Origin: an uncultured Lachnospiraceae bacterium
GTDB taxonomy: Bacteria > Bacillota > Clostridia > Lachnospirales > Lachnospiraceae
Length of the DNA stretch: 64,000 bases
Direction of reading: 5' to 3'
Assembly: GCA_910577045.1 (NCBI GenBank)
Contig: CAJTLB010000004.1
Coordinates: 62,001-126,000 of the forward strand
Shown in pieces: positions 46,117-54,112 of this stretch. Below the pieces are notes generated by a model. That model saw only the letters and a list, made by a program, of their open reading frames with translations, was not told where the DNA came from and ran no database searches. Both the position numbers and the translations under genes were made by a program. How positions within the stretch are numbered: the first letter of the stretch is position 1; the number at the start of each line of letters is the position of its first letter.

Positions 46117-46953
46117 TTATTCCTCCAGTAGTTTTAATTTAGAAACCGGATGTATCTTTCGTTTTTCTATTGGTGGCATTTCCATATAATCCCCATATTT
46201 TATATAAAGATATCCATTATAATCTTTTGCTCCTGGCAATACCATATCTTCAAACGGATATTTTACTAAATCGGTATACCACTCTCTTTTATAACCATAC
46301 ACTCCTTTTGGTGTTGGAAAAGTTAAAATACGAACCAAATGTGTTTTTTTCTTTCTGCCTTTATCAATAAACTTTTGATAACTTTTTAAAATCAATTCCA
46401 TTGGTATTTTACTCATTATTTTATATATAATTTGTATCAACCTGTTTTCTTCTGTTCTACTTCCTACTTCTGACCAAAATAATTTTCTATAAACAAAACA
46501 ACAAAAAAAATGCCATCTTCTTGCTAACCAGCCATCAGGAACATTATCAAATGGCATAATATCTATAGAAACCCCTTGTTCATATGGCATAAATTCCTGA
46601 TCTAACCTAATAAACTCTGTATTTTTTCTACGCAATTTTCCATATCCCCAACGATACCCTTTTGTATCCCTTAAATCTTGGAAATAATACTTTTCATGAT
46701 TTAATTCCGTTCTACATGCCTTACGGAACTTTTCATATTCAGACCTTAAAAATCCTATATCTGCATCATCATCCCATGGTATATACCCTTTATGCCGGAT
46801 TGCCCCTAACATAGTCCCACCAACCATATTATAATGAATTCCCACTTTCTCACAAATCCTCTTTACCTCTTGAATTAACTCTTGTTGAATCTGTTGGACT
46901 TTTTTTAATTCTTCTTCTGACATTTGATATTGTTGTTTTTTATAGATACTCAT
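46117..46953 (-). CDS. LicD-family phosphotransferase
   Basis: Protein of 278 residues. The active-site region GTMLGAIRHKGYIPWDDDAD (about 46-65) is diagnostic of LicD-type proteins, which transfer phosphocholine or related phospho-groups from a CDP donor to surface glycans. C-terminal FPTPKGVYGYKREWYTDLVK and IKYGDYMEMPP also match. It follows the GDPD gene by 39 bases and precedes the TagD-like gene by 6. No choline kinase or uptake genes are in the window, so the transferred group may be a polyol phosphate (inference). Confidence 0.87.
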   Translation of the reverse strand: MSIYKKQQYQMSEEELKKVQQIQQELIQEVKRICEKVGIHYNMVGGTMLGAIRHKGYIPWDDDADIGFLRSEYEKFRKACRTELNHEKYYFQDLRDTKGYRWGYGKLRRKNTEFIRLDQEFMPYEQGVSIDIMPFDNVPDGWLARRWHFFCCFVYRKLFWSEVGSRTEENRLIQIIYKIMSKIPMELILKSYQKFIDKGRKKKTHLVRILTFPTPKGVYGYKREWYTDLVKYPFEDMVLPGAKDYNGYLYIKYGDYMEMPPIEKRKIHPVSKLKLLEE

Positions 46954-46992
46954 ATTAATAACCTCAATCTATTTTTTCACTATAATATTTTC

Positions 46993-47721
46993 TTACTCTA
47001 TATATACTTCAGGCTCATTTAAAAACACACCTGTAATTCCCTGCTTTTCTAAAAATTTCAAATTAAGCCTTGTACCGGTTGGCTTTTCTGGGTACAAATG
47101 TCCAGACAGCCATGCTCTTACTGTATACTCTTGAATTCTTTCTACAGGTAAATCCATTCCTTGCCAATACGGATGTAATACGCTTGCACCACATCCTCCT
47201 TTTAATTTATATAAACAATCAGATACTTTCCTATCCAGAATTCCAATCTCTGCTGTACTATCTAATTTTCTTATTTTCTCCAATGATACTGCGCTAAATG
47301 AAGAATACACAACACTTTTCTGAATACCTCTTTTATGTAATAAATCAACTATTTTTTCTTCCATTCCCTCATATGGAAGATTACTATTTTTTAACTCTAT
47401 ATTTAATAAAAAACCTTCTTTTATTCTTTCCTCTAATAAATCTATTACTTCTTCTATTGTTGGGATTTTCTCTTTTTTCTTATTTCCTGTATTTATATTT
47501 AATTTTTTTAATTCTGAAAGAGTATATTGCCCTACTTCTCCTATCCCATCTGTAGTCCGATCTACCCTTTCATCGTGAATTACTACTATTTGCCTATCCT
47601 TTGATAACTGAATATCCAATTCAATCCCTGTTAAATCTTTTAAATCTGCTGCTTTTGTAAATGAAAGTATCGTATTTTCTGGATACCTTTGACTACATCC
47701 CCTATGTGCCCATATTTCCAT
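46993..47721 (-). CDS. Glycerophosphodiester phosphodiesterase
   Basis: Protein of 242 residues of the GDPD/UgpQ type, TIM-barrel fold. Catalytic motif IWAHRGCSQRYPENTILSF, metal-binding GIELDIQLSKD and HDERVDRTTDG are all present. No signal peptide is seen, so it should act in the cytoplasm. It hydrolyses glycerophosphodiesters to glycerol-3-phosphate and an alcohol. In this locus it may supply the glycerol-3-phosphate that the TagD-like enzymes activate. Confidence 0.87.
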   Translation of the reverse strand: MEIWAHRGCSQRYPENTILSFTKAADLKDLTGIELDIQLSKDRQIVVIHDERVDRTTDGIGEVGQYTLSELKKLNINTGNKKKEKIPTIEEVIDLLEERIKEGFLLNIELKNSNLPYEGMEEKIVDLLHKRGIQKSVVYSSFSAVSLEKIRKLDSTAEIGILDRKVSDCLYKLKGGCGASVLHPYWQGMDLPVERIQEYTVRAWLSGHLYPEKPTGTRLNLKFLEKQGITGVFLNEPEVYIE

Positions 47722-47743
47722 GCTTATTTAGTCTTCTTTCTTT

Positions 47744-48677
47744 TTAATTTATATTATGTTTTTTAATAAACTCTTCTACGCTTAAATAAAAATCATTATA
47801 ATACTCTCGTATCTTCTCATCTGGCCAATCCCACCAAGCAATTTGGTTCAATGCCTTTATCTGTTCTGGTGTATAACGGTAACGGATAATTCTAGCTGGT
47901 ACCCCCCACAACCGCATAATCAGGTACATTCTTTGTAATCACAGCTCCTGCTCCTGCTATCACGCCATTCCCTATATTAGAACCATTTGTAACAATAACT
48001 CTTCTTCCTAACCACACATCATTCCCTATTGTAATTCTTCTAAACCTATCTCTTTTTCCCCTAGGATTCACACCTGGAAAATAGGAAGGAGCTAATAACA
48101 CCCTTTTCTCATCTTCTTTATCAATTAAATACCATTCTTCTCCCTTTATACATCCATTTTCTTTATCTATCCCATCATATAGAAATGGATGCATAGATAT
48201 ATAGTTCATAGCATGGTTTCCTACTACTTCTGTCTCAGGACCAAAACAGCAAAATGCCCCAACAGATTCTACTAACCAATGATCACATAATGGACCATAA
48301 CTATACTTCCCAACTTCTGTCTTCTTTGGTCCTCTTTTTTCTATTCTTTCCTTTGAAAACAAATCAATAATATTTTCTTCCGGCATATATTGTTTAATTA
48401 TTTCTCTTATTTCCTCATAAATATCTTTATTATCACTTGTTATTAATACCTTATACTTCCTACAATCTATCATAGATAAAAAAGCCACATCTTTAATTTC
48501 TGGATTAAATTTTGACAAATGATTATCTATTATATATTTCTCCTGTATCCCATAACTCTCATTTAAAATCTTCTTTGTCAGATACCCTTGTTCCCCATAT
48601 GGAAAGATAATAAATTCTTTATTTCCTTCCAAAATCTGCTCTTCGATTACTTTTTTAATATGAATATAATAGTCCAT
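47744..48677 (-). pseudogene. CatB-type acetyltransferase with Rossmann-like N-terminus, frameshifted at a G6 tract
   Basis: The first frame (48677 to 47892) gives 261 residues: a Rossmann-like N-terminal part (EFIIFPYGEQGYLTKKIL, KYIIDNHLSKFNPE) and a hexapeptide-repeat acetyltransferase (IGNDVWLGRRVIVTNGSNIG). It breaks off at PDYAVVGGTS. The second frame gives the missing end, GVPARIIRYRYTPEQIKAL and WWDWPDEKIREYYNDF. The join is at six G on the coding strand (CCCCCC at 47902-47907). Five G would restore VVGVPAR; eight would restore the family-typical VVGGVPAR. It may be a pseudogene, a phase-variable gene, or a sequencing error. Its product would O- or N-acetylate a sugar. Confidence 0.7.
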
Positions 48678-48686
48678 TTTTTCTCC

Positions 48687-50042
48687 TTACATATTTTCCT
48701 TTACACTTTGTTTTCTCTTTTGTAAAAACTTCTCCATCACTCCCGCCATCGCAATCGCTTCTTCTTCTGTAAACTTATAACTCTTATATTCCCCTGCATG
48801 GATCATATTCACAAAATCACTAATCTCATACCTTAACCCATCTCCTAAGAACTTCGCTGTATAAGTATCTTTCTTATTTGGGTCCTCATACCTTACCTCA
48901 AAGGACCTCGTCAGCCACCAAGGCGATTCTGCTAAAATATACCCCTTTGTCCCTGAAATCAATAACTGCCCTTCGGACTTTACTGCCACCCCACTCTTTG
49001 ATAATGCCATTCCATTTTCATACGACAAATATGCCTTTGTATATAAATCTATCCCATTTTTATCACAAATACTGTCAAACCGGATTTCCTTATACTCTGT
49101 CCCCATTAACTTAAATATTGGTAGTAACGTCTGGCTCCCAAACTCCAAAAAGCTTCCCCCATATGCCTTATCCGTCCTCTCCCTTGTATTCTCCCCTGTT
49201 AATCTTGTAAAACACGCTTCTACATCACAGATCTGCCCAATACTCCCACTCTTTGCAATACTTAATAACCTCTGGAACCCTGGGCAAAATGCGGTCTTTA
49301 TGGCTTCCAATAACACACAGTTCCTTTCTTCCGCAATCCGGAACAATTCCCTTGCTTCCTCTTCCTTTAAGGTCATTGGCTTTTCACATAATACATGTTT
49401 CCCCATTAATAATGCCTGTTTCGCATATCCATAGTGTGTCTCATGGGGGGAGGCAATATAAACCGCATCAATCGGTTCTAAAAACTCCGTAATCTCCCCA
49501 CTATATAACTCCAGCCCATACCTTGTCGCAAACTTCTCTGCCTGTTTCCGATAAGGGTTATAGACACTATTTAACACAATCCCACTCACAAAATGCGTCT
49601 CTGGTGCAAACCTAGCAGCAATCCTTCCTGTCCCTATCATTCCTAGCCGGATTAAGGGGTATTTCTCCCTCCTTAACATCGTACTAGAGACATTCTTTGT
49701 CCTTTCTAAGTACACCACTTCACACAATTCCTTTAAATAGTCATACTTCCCTTCCCAATCGGAGCCAAGGGTAAAAATATCCACCCCATACTTCTGGATA
49801 TCCTCTACCTTCTGCCCAATATGGTCCTCTATAATAATCAGGTCTGCAAACCCTGTTTCTTTCACATGTTCAATCCGGTCAATCAAGGAATCTACAATAT
49901 TTAACTTCCCCCTTGATTCGTCAAACTGTTCCGTGGTAATCCCCACTATGAGGTAATCGCCAAGCTCCTTGGCACGTTTCAATAAGTTATAATGCCCCTC
50001 ATGGAAGAGGTCAAAGGAACCATATGTGATAACCTTCTTCAT
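48687..50042 (-). CDS. Cytidylyltransferase-Gfo/Idh/MocA oxidoreductase fusion
   Basis: Protein of 451 residues. Residues about 1-130 are a TagD-like cytidylyltransferase (ITYGSFDLFHEGHYNLLKRA, SSTMLRREKYP). Residues about 131-451 are a Gfo/Idh/MocA oxidoreductase (RLGMIGTGRIAARFAPE, YIASPHETHYGYAK, HVLCEKPMTL). One polypeptide may oxidise or reduce a polyol and activate its phosphate. The second half is clearly related to the separate oxidoreductase encoded at 50107. Its base composition looks more GC-rich than the glycan genes downstream, which may mean a separate origin. Confidence 0.82.
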   Translation of the reverse strand: MKKVITYGSFDLFHEGHYNLLKRAKELGDYLIVGITTEQFDESRGKLNIVDSLIDRIEHVKETGFADLIIIEDHIGQKVEDIQKYGVDIFTLGSDWEGKYDYLKELCEVVYLERTKNVSSTMLRREKYPLIRLGMIGTGRIAARFAPETHFVSGIVLNSVYNPYRKQAEKFATRYGLELYSGEITEFLEPIDAVYIASPHETHYGYAKQALLMGKHVLCEKPMTLKEEEARELFRIAEERNCVLLEAIKTAFCPGFQRLLSIAKSGSIGQICDVEACFTRLTGENTRERTDKAYGGSFLEFGSQTLLPIFKLMGTEYKEIRFDSICDKNGIDLYTKAYLSYENGMALSKSGVAVKSEGQLLISGTKGYILAESPWWLTRSFEVRYEDPNKKDTYTAKFLGDGLRYEISDFVNMIHAGEYKSYKFTEEEAIAMAGVMEKFLQKRKQSVKENM

Positions 50043-50106
50043 TTGCCTTATTTCCCTTCTTCTTTATCCCTTTTAGGGATACCCTAGATTTTATCTATCC
50101 CTTTTC

Positions 50107-51123
50107 CTATACTTTACTTTTGTATTTTTCCTGTAAAAACTGTCCGATTACTTTCGCAGACTGGATACTCCTCCTGCCTGCTTTTTGATACGCTGTAAAA
50201 AGTCTTTTCCTATTCTCTTCTATCCCAATTCCCTCTTTTTTCTTTTGTAACTCTTGTATCATATCCCGGAAAAAGGTAATCTCATACCGTAGCCCATCTC
50301 CAAGGAATACTTCTTGATAGCTCTGGTTTTGGCTCCTATCCTCAAAACAAACATGAATTCTCTCTGATTTCCACCAAGGGGCTTCCACTCGTAAATATCC
50401 CTTCTCCCCTGTGATTACCAGTTCCCCTTCTGACTTATACCCAAGCCCTACCTTCGCTTCTGCCATAGCATTTGGATAAGAGAAAGATACTTTGGTATAC
50501 AAATCTAACCTATTTTCTGCCAGAATCTGCCGAAACCTTAGTTCTGTATATCCTTCCCCTAGAATATCTAAAATAGGGAGGAGGGGATATGTCCCCAGCT
50601 CTAACAAACTGCCTCCTGTTTCTAAGTCAGTTAGTTCCCTTCTATCCTTTTGTTCCAGCTTTGTAAAGCAGGCTTCCACCTCTCCTACCTTACCAATGAC
50701 TCCACTATGTATCAGCTCCAGTATTTTCTGGTAGCCTGGTGTGTAAGCAGTTTTAATGCCTTCTAGTAATACCAGATGTTTTTCTTTTGCCAAAGCGATT
50801 GCCCTGGCTGCGTCTTCTTCTTGTAATGCCATTGGTTTTTCACATAAGACATGTTTTCCAGCCAAAAGGGCTTCCATTACATAAGGGATATGTGTTTTAT
50901 GGGGGGAAGCAATATAAATGGCATCTACTTTAGAAAAGAATTCCTCTTTTGTTTCCCAATATGGAATTTGATATTGGTCTGCAAATGCTTGTCCGCTTTC
51001 TATATGTGGAGTGTATACCCCAGTTAATTCCATGCCATTTACCGTTTGTAGTTCAGGAAGAAACCTTTTAGCAATCCTTCCTGTCCCTATTATTCCTATT
51101 TTTATTTTCTGATTCTCTTCCAT
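50107..51123 (-). CDS. Gfo/Idh/MocA-family oxidoreductase
   Basis: Protein of 338 residues. The NAD(P)-binding motif IGIIGTGRIAKRFLPEL is near the N-terminus. YIASPHKTHIPYVMEAL and HVLCEKPMALQ (with the conserved EKP lysine, about 95) mark the active site. It shares many identical stretches with the second half of the protein encoded at 48687 (for example ASPH, VEACFT, FLGDGLRYEI), so the two are paralogues. It is the first gene of the glycan locus on the minus strand, directly downstream of the TnpB-like gene. Substrate unknown. Confidence 0.85.
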   Translation of the reverse strand: MEENQKIKIGIIGTGRIAKRFLPELQTVNGMELTGVYTPHIESGQAFADQYQIPYWETKEEFFSKVDAIYIASPHKTHIPYVMEALLAGKHVLCEKPMALQEEDAARAIALAKEKHLVLLEGIKTAYTPGYQKILELIHSGVIGKVGEVEACFTKLEQKDRRELTDLETGGSLLELGTYPLLPILDILGEGYTELRFRQILAENRLDLYTKVSFSYPNAMAEAKVGLGYKSEGELVITGEKGYLRVEAPWWKSERIHVCFEDRSQNQSYQEVFLGDGLRYEITFFRDMIQELQKKKEGIGIEENRKRLFTAYQKAGRRSIQSAKVIGQFLQEKYKSKV

Positions 51124-51240
51124 AACCTACCTACGCATTTTATTAATAAATTAAAATAGTAAATAATAAAGTACATACACAAACAACTCTTTTATTCCTA
51201 CTTTATCAAAAAATATTATCTCTCATTTATCTCTTTTTAT

Positions 51241-51518
51241 TAAAATAAGACACATTGGTCATTTCGGATATTTATCCGTAAATGATGCAGGTTTCTCTCT
51301 GCTTCGCTCCCTGTTACATCAAGCAACTGGATTCTCTTTTACTTGTTCACAGAGTCTTGGCATACCCAATACACAGTTTGTTTTTACAACTCCCTGCCTT
51401 CTAATGCCGTTCTTTCTTTTTCTATATCATGAACTCCCTCTTAGTCCTAACTTTTGTTAGGTAAAATTTTAGTTTTCTCTAAAATTTATCTAATTCGTTG
51501 TTCCTATGATCGCTTTTC
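51241..51518 (-). ncRNA. Candidate guide-RNA scaffold downstream of the TnpB-like gene
   Basis: This stretch follows the TnpB-like stop and has no gene. It is rich in hairpins: CCTAAC/GTTAGG with a four-base loop (51446-51461), AAATTTTAG/CTAAAATTT with a six-base loop (51464-51487), and a stem around CGGAT/ATCCG (51261-51283). TnpB proteins use an RNA transcribed from their own 3' end and the flanking DNA, so this is where such an RNA would lie. The guide would be expected just beyond its lower-coordinate end, but the element end cannot be fixed from sequence alone. The stretch 51124-51240 shows nothing else. Confidence 0.35.
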
Positions 51519-52832
51519 TTATTTTACTATCTGCCCTTCTTCTCCTCGTTTCTTTGCATTACAAGCTGTATTTGTTTTTTCTGCTATGCAATGCCCACAG
51601 AAAGGACATATAAACTTTCCTTCTTTTTTCTTTCCTTCTTTACCACACTTACTACATTCTTTACTAATACCTTTTCCAAACACTTCTACTATCTGAATGG
51701 ATTGTTCCTCACATTTTTGCCTTAACCGTTTCCGAATATATCCTCTTTGCCACATCGTTACAGAAAAATTAACTTGTTTTATAGAACCAGATACATTCGC
51801 TTTTGGCAATTTTGCCATATAGATTTTCTTTGGTTGTTCTTTCCTTAAAAAACAATTTAATTCTTGGTTAATATAACTGTGGATCTGCTCTTCTATCCGA
51901 TGTTTCTTTGCCTGATATTTTTTTCGTTCTGTCCCTGTTTCCCTATTTGGATAATAACGGCTGGTCTGGACTTGTACCCATTCTGAAAAACCTTTTTGAT
52001 ATTCCCCTAACTTCTCCCCATACACATGCCCCTTATCTGTCGTTAGCATAGAAACCATACCAATAGCTACTCCAAGCTCATTATTATAATATGGATTCTT
52101 TTTTACTTTTACATCAATTGGGACTTTTAATTCTATCCGATGTTGTTTAGGATATAATTTCACATATAACTGCCGGTTATATTGGTTCTTATCTGTAAGT
52201 GCTACAAAAATTCGTTTTCGTTTTTCTTTTATAGAAAGATAAATTCCGCCGTCTGCATAACGGTATGCCCGTTCGCCTATTGAAAACCCTTCTGCCCGTC
52301 CTGTATGCGGCTTAAGATGAACCCATCTTATTTGCCTGCGTAAATATTGGTCTAATTTCTTACTATCTACTTTTCCTAGCAATGAATAATACTGTTTTTG
52401 TAAACTTTCTGGCAATATTACTATGCCATATTGTAAAATAGCATCCATTGCCTTATCCGTTTTTAATAAAAACCGTAAATAATGTTTCTCTTTTTCGTTA
52501 AATCCCTCATTTTTATTAATACGGGCCAGCACTTTTGCTTTTGTTTTGGTCCACTGGCTTTTAATATCTTTAATAGCATCAAATACTGCTAAATAAAAAT
52601 ACACGGAAGGAAGATCTAACTGCTCCCTTAACCCGCTTGCTGTCATTTCATTCTGTATGGTGTACCCCGGATAAAGCTTTGATAAAGCACCTATTCCACC
52701 ATACCGCTGGTAAACATAATTTTTCACCTTACTGTAGTCATCTGCTATCTCTTGAAGTTTTTTCATATCCTCTTCTGAAATAGGCTCTTTATTGTATTGC
52801 CGAACTGTCTTGCATATTGTGTCCTTCTGCAT
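51519..52832 (-). CDS. TnpB-family protein, apparently nuclease-dead
   Basis: Protein of 437 residues with TnpB layout: helical N-terminal part, DNA/RNA-binding middle, a RuvC-like region and a zinc finger (Cys393, Cys396, Cys409, Cys412). TnpB normally cuts DNA guided by an RNA. All three RuvC acids appear replaced by alanine: LGVAIGMVS has Ala256 where the family has GIDLG; KKIYMAKLP has Ala340 where the family has VEDL; NTACNAKK has Ala423 where the family has DxNAA. The Zn finger is kept. ATG 52832 follows AAGGAAGGGG. It may be an RNA-guided DNA binder or a dead passenger. It lies upstream of and co-oriented with the glycan operon. Confidence 0.75.
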   Translation of the reverse strand: MQKDTICKTVRQYNKEPISEEDMKKLQEIADDYSKVKNYVYQRYGGIGALSKLYPGYTIQNEMTASGLREQLDLPSVYFYLAVFDAIKDIKSQWTKTKAKVLARINKNEGFNEKEKHYLRFLLKTDKAMDAILQYGIVILPESLQKQYYSLLGKVDSKKLDQYLRRQIRWVHLKPHTGRAEGFSIGERAYRYADGGIYLSIKEKRKRIFVALTDKNQYNRQLYVKLYPKQHRIELKVPIDVKVKKNPYYNNELGVAIGMVSMLTTDKGHVYGEKLGEYQKGFSEWVQVQTSRYYPNRETGTERKKYQAKKHRIEEQIHSYINQELNCFLRKEQPKKIYMAKLPKANVSGSIKQVNFSVTMWQRGYIRKRLRQKCEEQSIQIVEVFGKGISKECSKCGKEGKKKEGKFICPFCGHCIAEKTNTACNAKKRGEEGQIVK

Positions 52833-52873
52833 ATCCCCTTCCTTATTGGTTATAAAGTCAATTTGTATACTTT

Positions 52874-53027
52874 ATTCTCAAAAAGTATACTTTTTTGGAA
52901 TGACATTTTTTTATGACTACCTAACTAATTTACCACAAAGTTGCTACAAAATCAATACAGATATAACAACTTTTCTGGTAATTTTGACATAGGAATTTTA
53001 TTCCAAAAAAGTATACTTTTTGAGAAT
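52874..53027. repeat. Perfect 28-bp inverted repeat flanking 98 bp (candidate invertible segment)
   Basis: Arms 52874-52901 and 53000-53027 are exact reverse complements. Each arm is itself a near-palindrome with 12 of 14 positions matching between its halves, around a central AT in AAAGTATACTTT. That is the form of a serine-invertase or resolvase crossover site. Inside lies a second inverted repeat, TTACCACAAAGTTG (52930-52943) against CAACTTTTCTGGTAA (52967-52981), nearly concentric. AATGACAT follows both arms in the same orientation. It stands between a serine recombinase gene and the TnpB-like gene, 42 bases before the latter's start. Confidence 0.85.
52927..52955 (-). promoter_or_regulatory. 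Putative promoter inside the inverted-repeat segment, pointing at the TnpB-like gene
   Basis: On the minus strand TTGATT (52955-52950), 17 bases, and TAAATT (52932-52927) give a modest sigma-A match (4/6 and 4/6) with ideal spacing. In the present orientation it would transcribe through the left arm into the TnpB-like gene. On the plus strand TTGACA (52984-52989) also lies in the segment but is 22 bases from TATACT. Confidence 0.35.
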
Positions 53028-53125
53028 GACATCTTGTATTTATAGTTACTTTCTTATTTTCTAATAAAATAATAGGTTTATTGCCTTATTTTTCTAAAAA
53101 CAACATTTATAAAAACAAAACTGCA

Positions 53126-53164
53126 AGGAAATCCCCATATACCTTAAAGTACAAGAATTTCCCT
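53126..53164 (-). terminator. Possible terminator after the recombinase gene
   Basis: AGGAAAT (53126-53132) can pair with ATTTCC-CT (53157-53164) across a 24-base loop. On the minus strand the hairpin is followed by TTGCAGTTTTGTTTTTAT. The stem is short, so this is a weak call. Confidence 0.4.
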
Positions 53165-53192
53165 GATTATTATTTGAAATTATTTTTTACAT

Positions 53193-53804
53193 TTATAAAG
53201 TGGTATACCATTTTTTTACTTTTCTTGCTTTATGATAAAACGTAGACAATGGCATACTACATAATTCTGCTGCTTCTTCTCCTATAATTTCCCCTGCTTG
53301 CCATCTTCCATAGACTTGAATAAAATTTTCTGGTAACGGCTTTATTGGCCTTCCAAATTGTACCCCACGGTTCTTAGCAGCTTCAATGCCTTCCCTTTGT
53401 CTCTGTTTTATATTTTTTCGCTCATTTTCTGCTACAAATGATAATACTTGGAGCACTATATCACTTAAAAAAGTCCCCATTAAATCTTTTCCTCTTCTAG
53501 TATCTAAAAGAGGCATATCTAACACTACAATATCTACTTTCTTTTCTTTTGTTAAAATCCGCCATTGTTCTAAAATCTCTTCATAATTCCTTCCAAGCCT
53601 GTCTATACTTTCCACATATAATAAATCATTGATTTTCAACCTTTTTATTAGTTTTTTATACATAGTGCGGTTAAAGTTCTTTCCCGATTCCTTGTCTATG
53701 TAAATTTGTTTTTTCTCCACGCCCCTTTCCTTCATGGCAATCATCTGCCTGTCCTCATTTTGCTCCCTTGTGCTAACACGCACATAACCATAAATTTCTG
53801 ACAA
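53193..53804 (-). CDS. Serine recombinase (resolvase/invertase family)
   Basis: Protein of 203 residues, the size of Hin, Gin or Tn3 resolvases. The nucleophilic serine is in YGYVRVSTREQNEDRQ (about residue 12). The catalytic arginines are in ESIDRLGRNYEEI. The long E-helix is ENERKNIKQRQREGIEAA followed by NRGVQFGRP. A C-terminal helix-turn-helix (EEAAELCSMPLSTFYHKARK) binds the crossover site. The order catalytic domain then HTH excludes an IS607-type transposase, in which the HTH comes first. Inverted 28-bp sites lie 166 bases downstream, so an inversion or resolution role is likely. It is separated from the TnpB-like gene by 360 bases. Confidence 0.88.
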   Translation of the reverse strand: MSEIYGYVRVSTREQNEDRQMIAMKERGVEKKQIYIDKESGKNFNRTMYKKLIKRLKINDLLYVESIDRLGRNYEEILEQWRILTKEKKVDIVVLDMPLLDTRRGKDLMGTFLSDIVLQVLSFVAENERKNIKQRQREGIEAAKNRGVQFGRPIKPLPENFIQVYGRWQAGEIIGEEAAELCSMPLSTFYHKARKVKKWYTTL

Positions 53805-54112
53805 CTAAAATACCTCCTCACATATTTTCCTGCCTCTATTATAATTCACAACTTCATAGATAAGGAAATAAGGCGATATTCCAATAAAATACCAGATAAT
53901 CAGTTTTTATATACTTTTCTTTATAAAAGGAATTATAAAACACGTCCAAAAAACAATAGTAGAACATTATACAAAAAAATAATTTTACAGACACATGCCA
54001 TTTTATCAATACCAGAATATCAAGTATGACCTTTGAGCATGAGAAGCTTCAAACTATGCTTGCCAAAGCAAAAAAGAGAATATCAGGGGAAAGAAATTTA
54101 ATATGAATTTTA
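53805..54112. other. Intergenic stretch with no assigned gene
   Basis: AT-rich DNA between the recombinase and the Rpn-type gene. A 26-codon plus-strand frame at 54026-54106 (beginning MTFEHEKLQTMLAKAKKR) has coding-like composition but no ribosome binding site, and may be a relic. Nothing else is recognisable. Confidence 0.3.

Noticed and set aside
47070..47555. Plus-strand reading frames over the phosphodiesterase and similar ones elsewhere
   Set aside because: They have low-complexity Leu/Phe/Tyr-rich translations typical of the antisense of AT-rich genes, and no ribosome binding sites.
51124..51240. Promoter of the glycan operon just ahead of the first oxidoreductase
   Set aside because: No convincing -35/-10 pair on the minus strand was found by eye; transcription may come from further upstream.
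52874..53027. The inverted repeat as a MITE with target duplication
   Set aside because: The bases outside the two arms are not a matching direct repeat of the usual kind; the shared AATGACAT is inside one arm's flank and outside the other. A recombinase site fits better, but this is not excluded.
51519..53804. The recombinase and TnpB-like genes as a complete IS607 element
   Set aside because: IS607 transposases have the DNA-binding domain first and overlap or abut tnpB. Here the HTH is C-terminal and 360 bases with a large inverted repeat lie between the genes, so a standard IS607 is not supported. No element ends could be defined.
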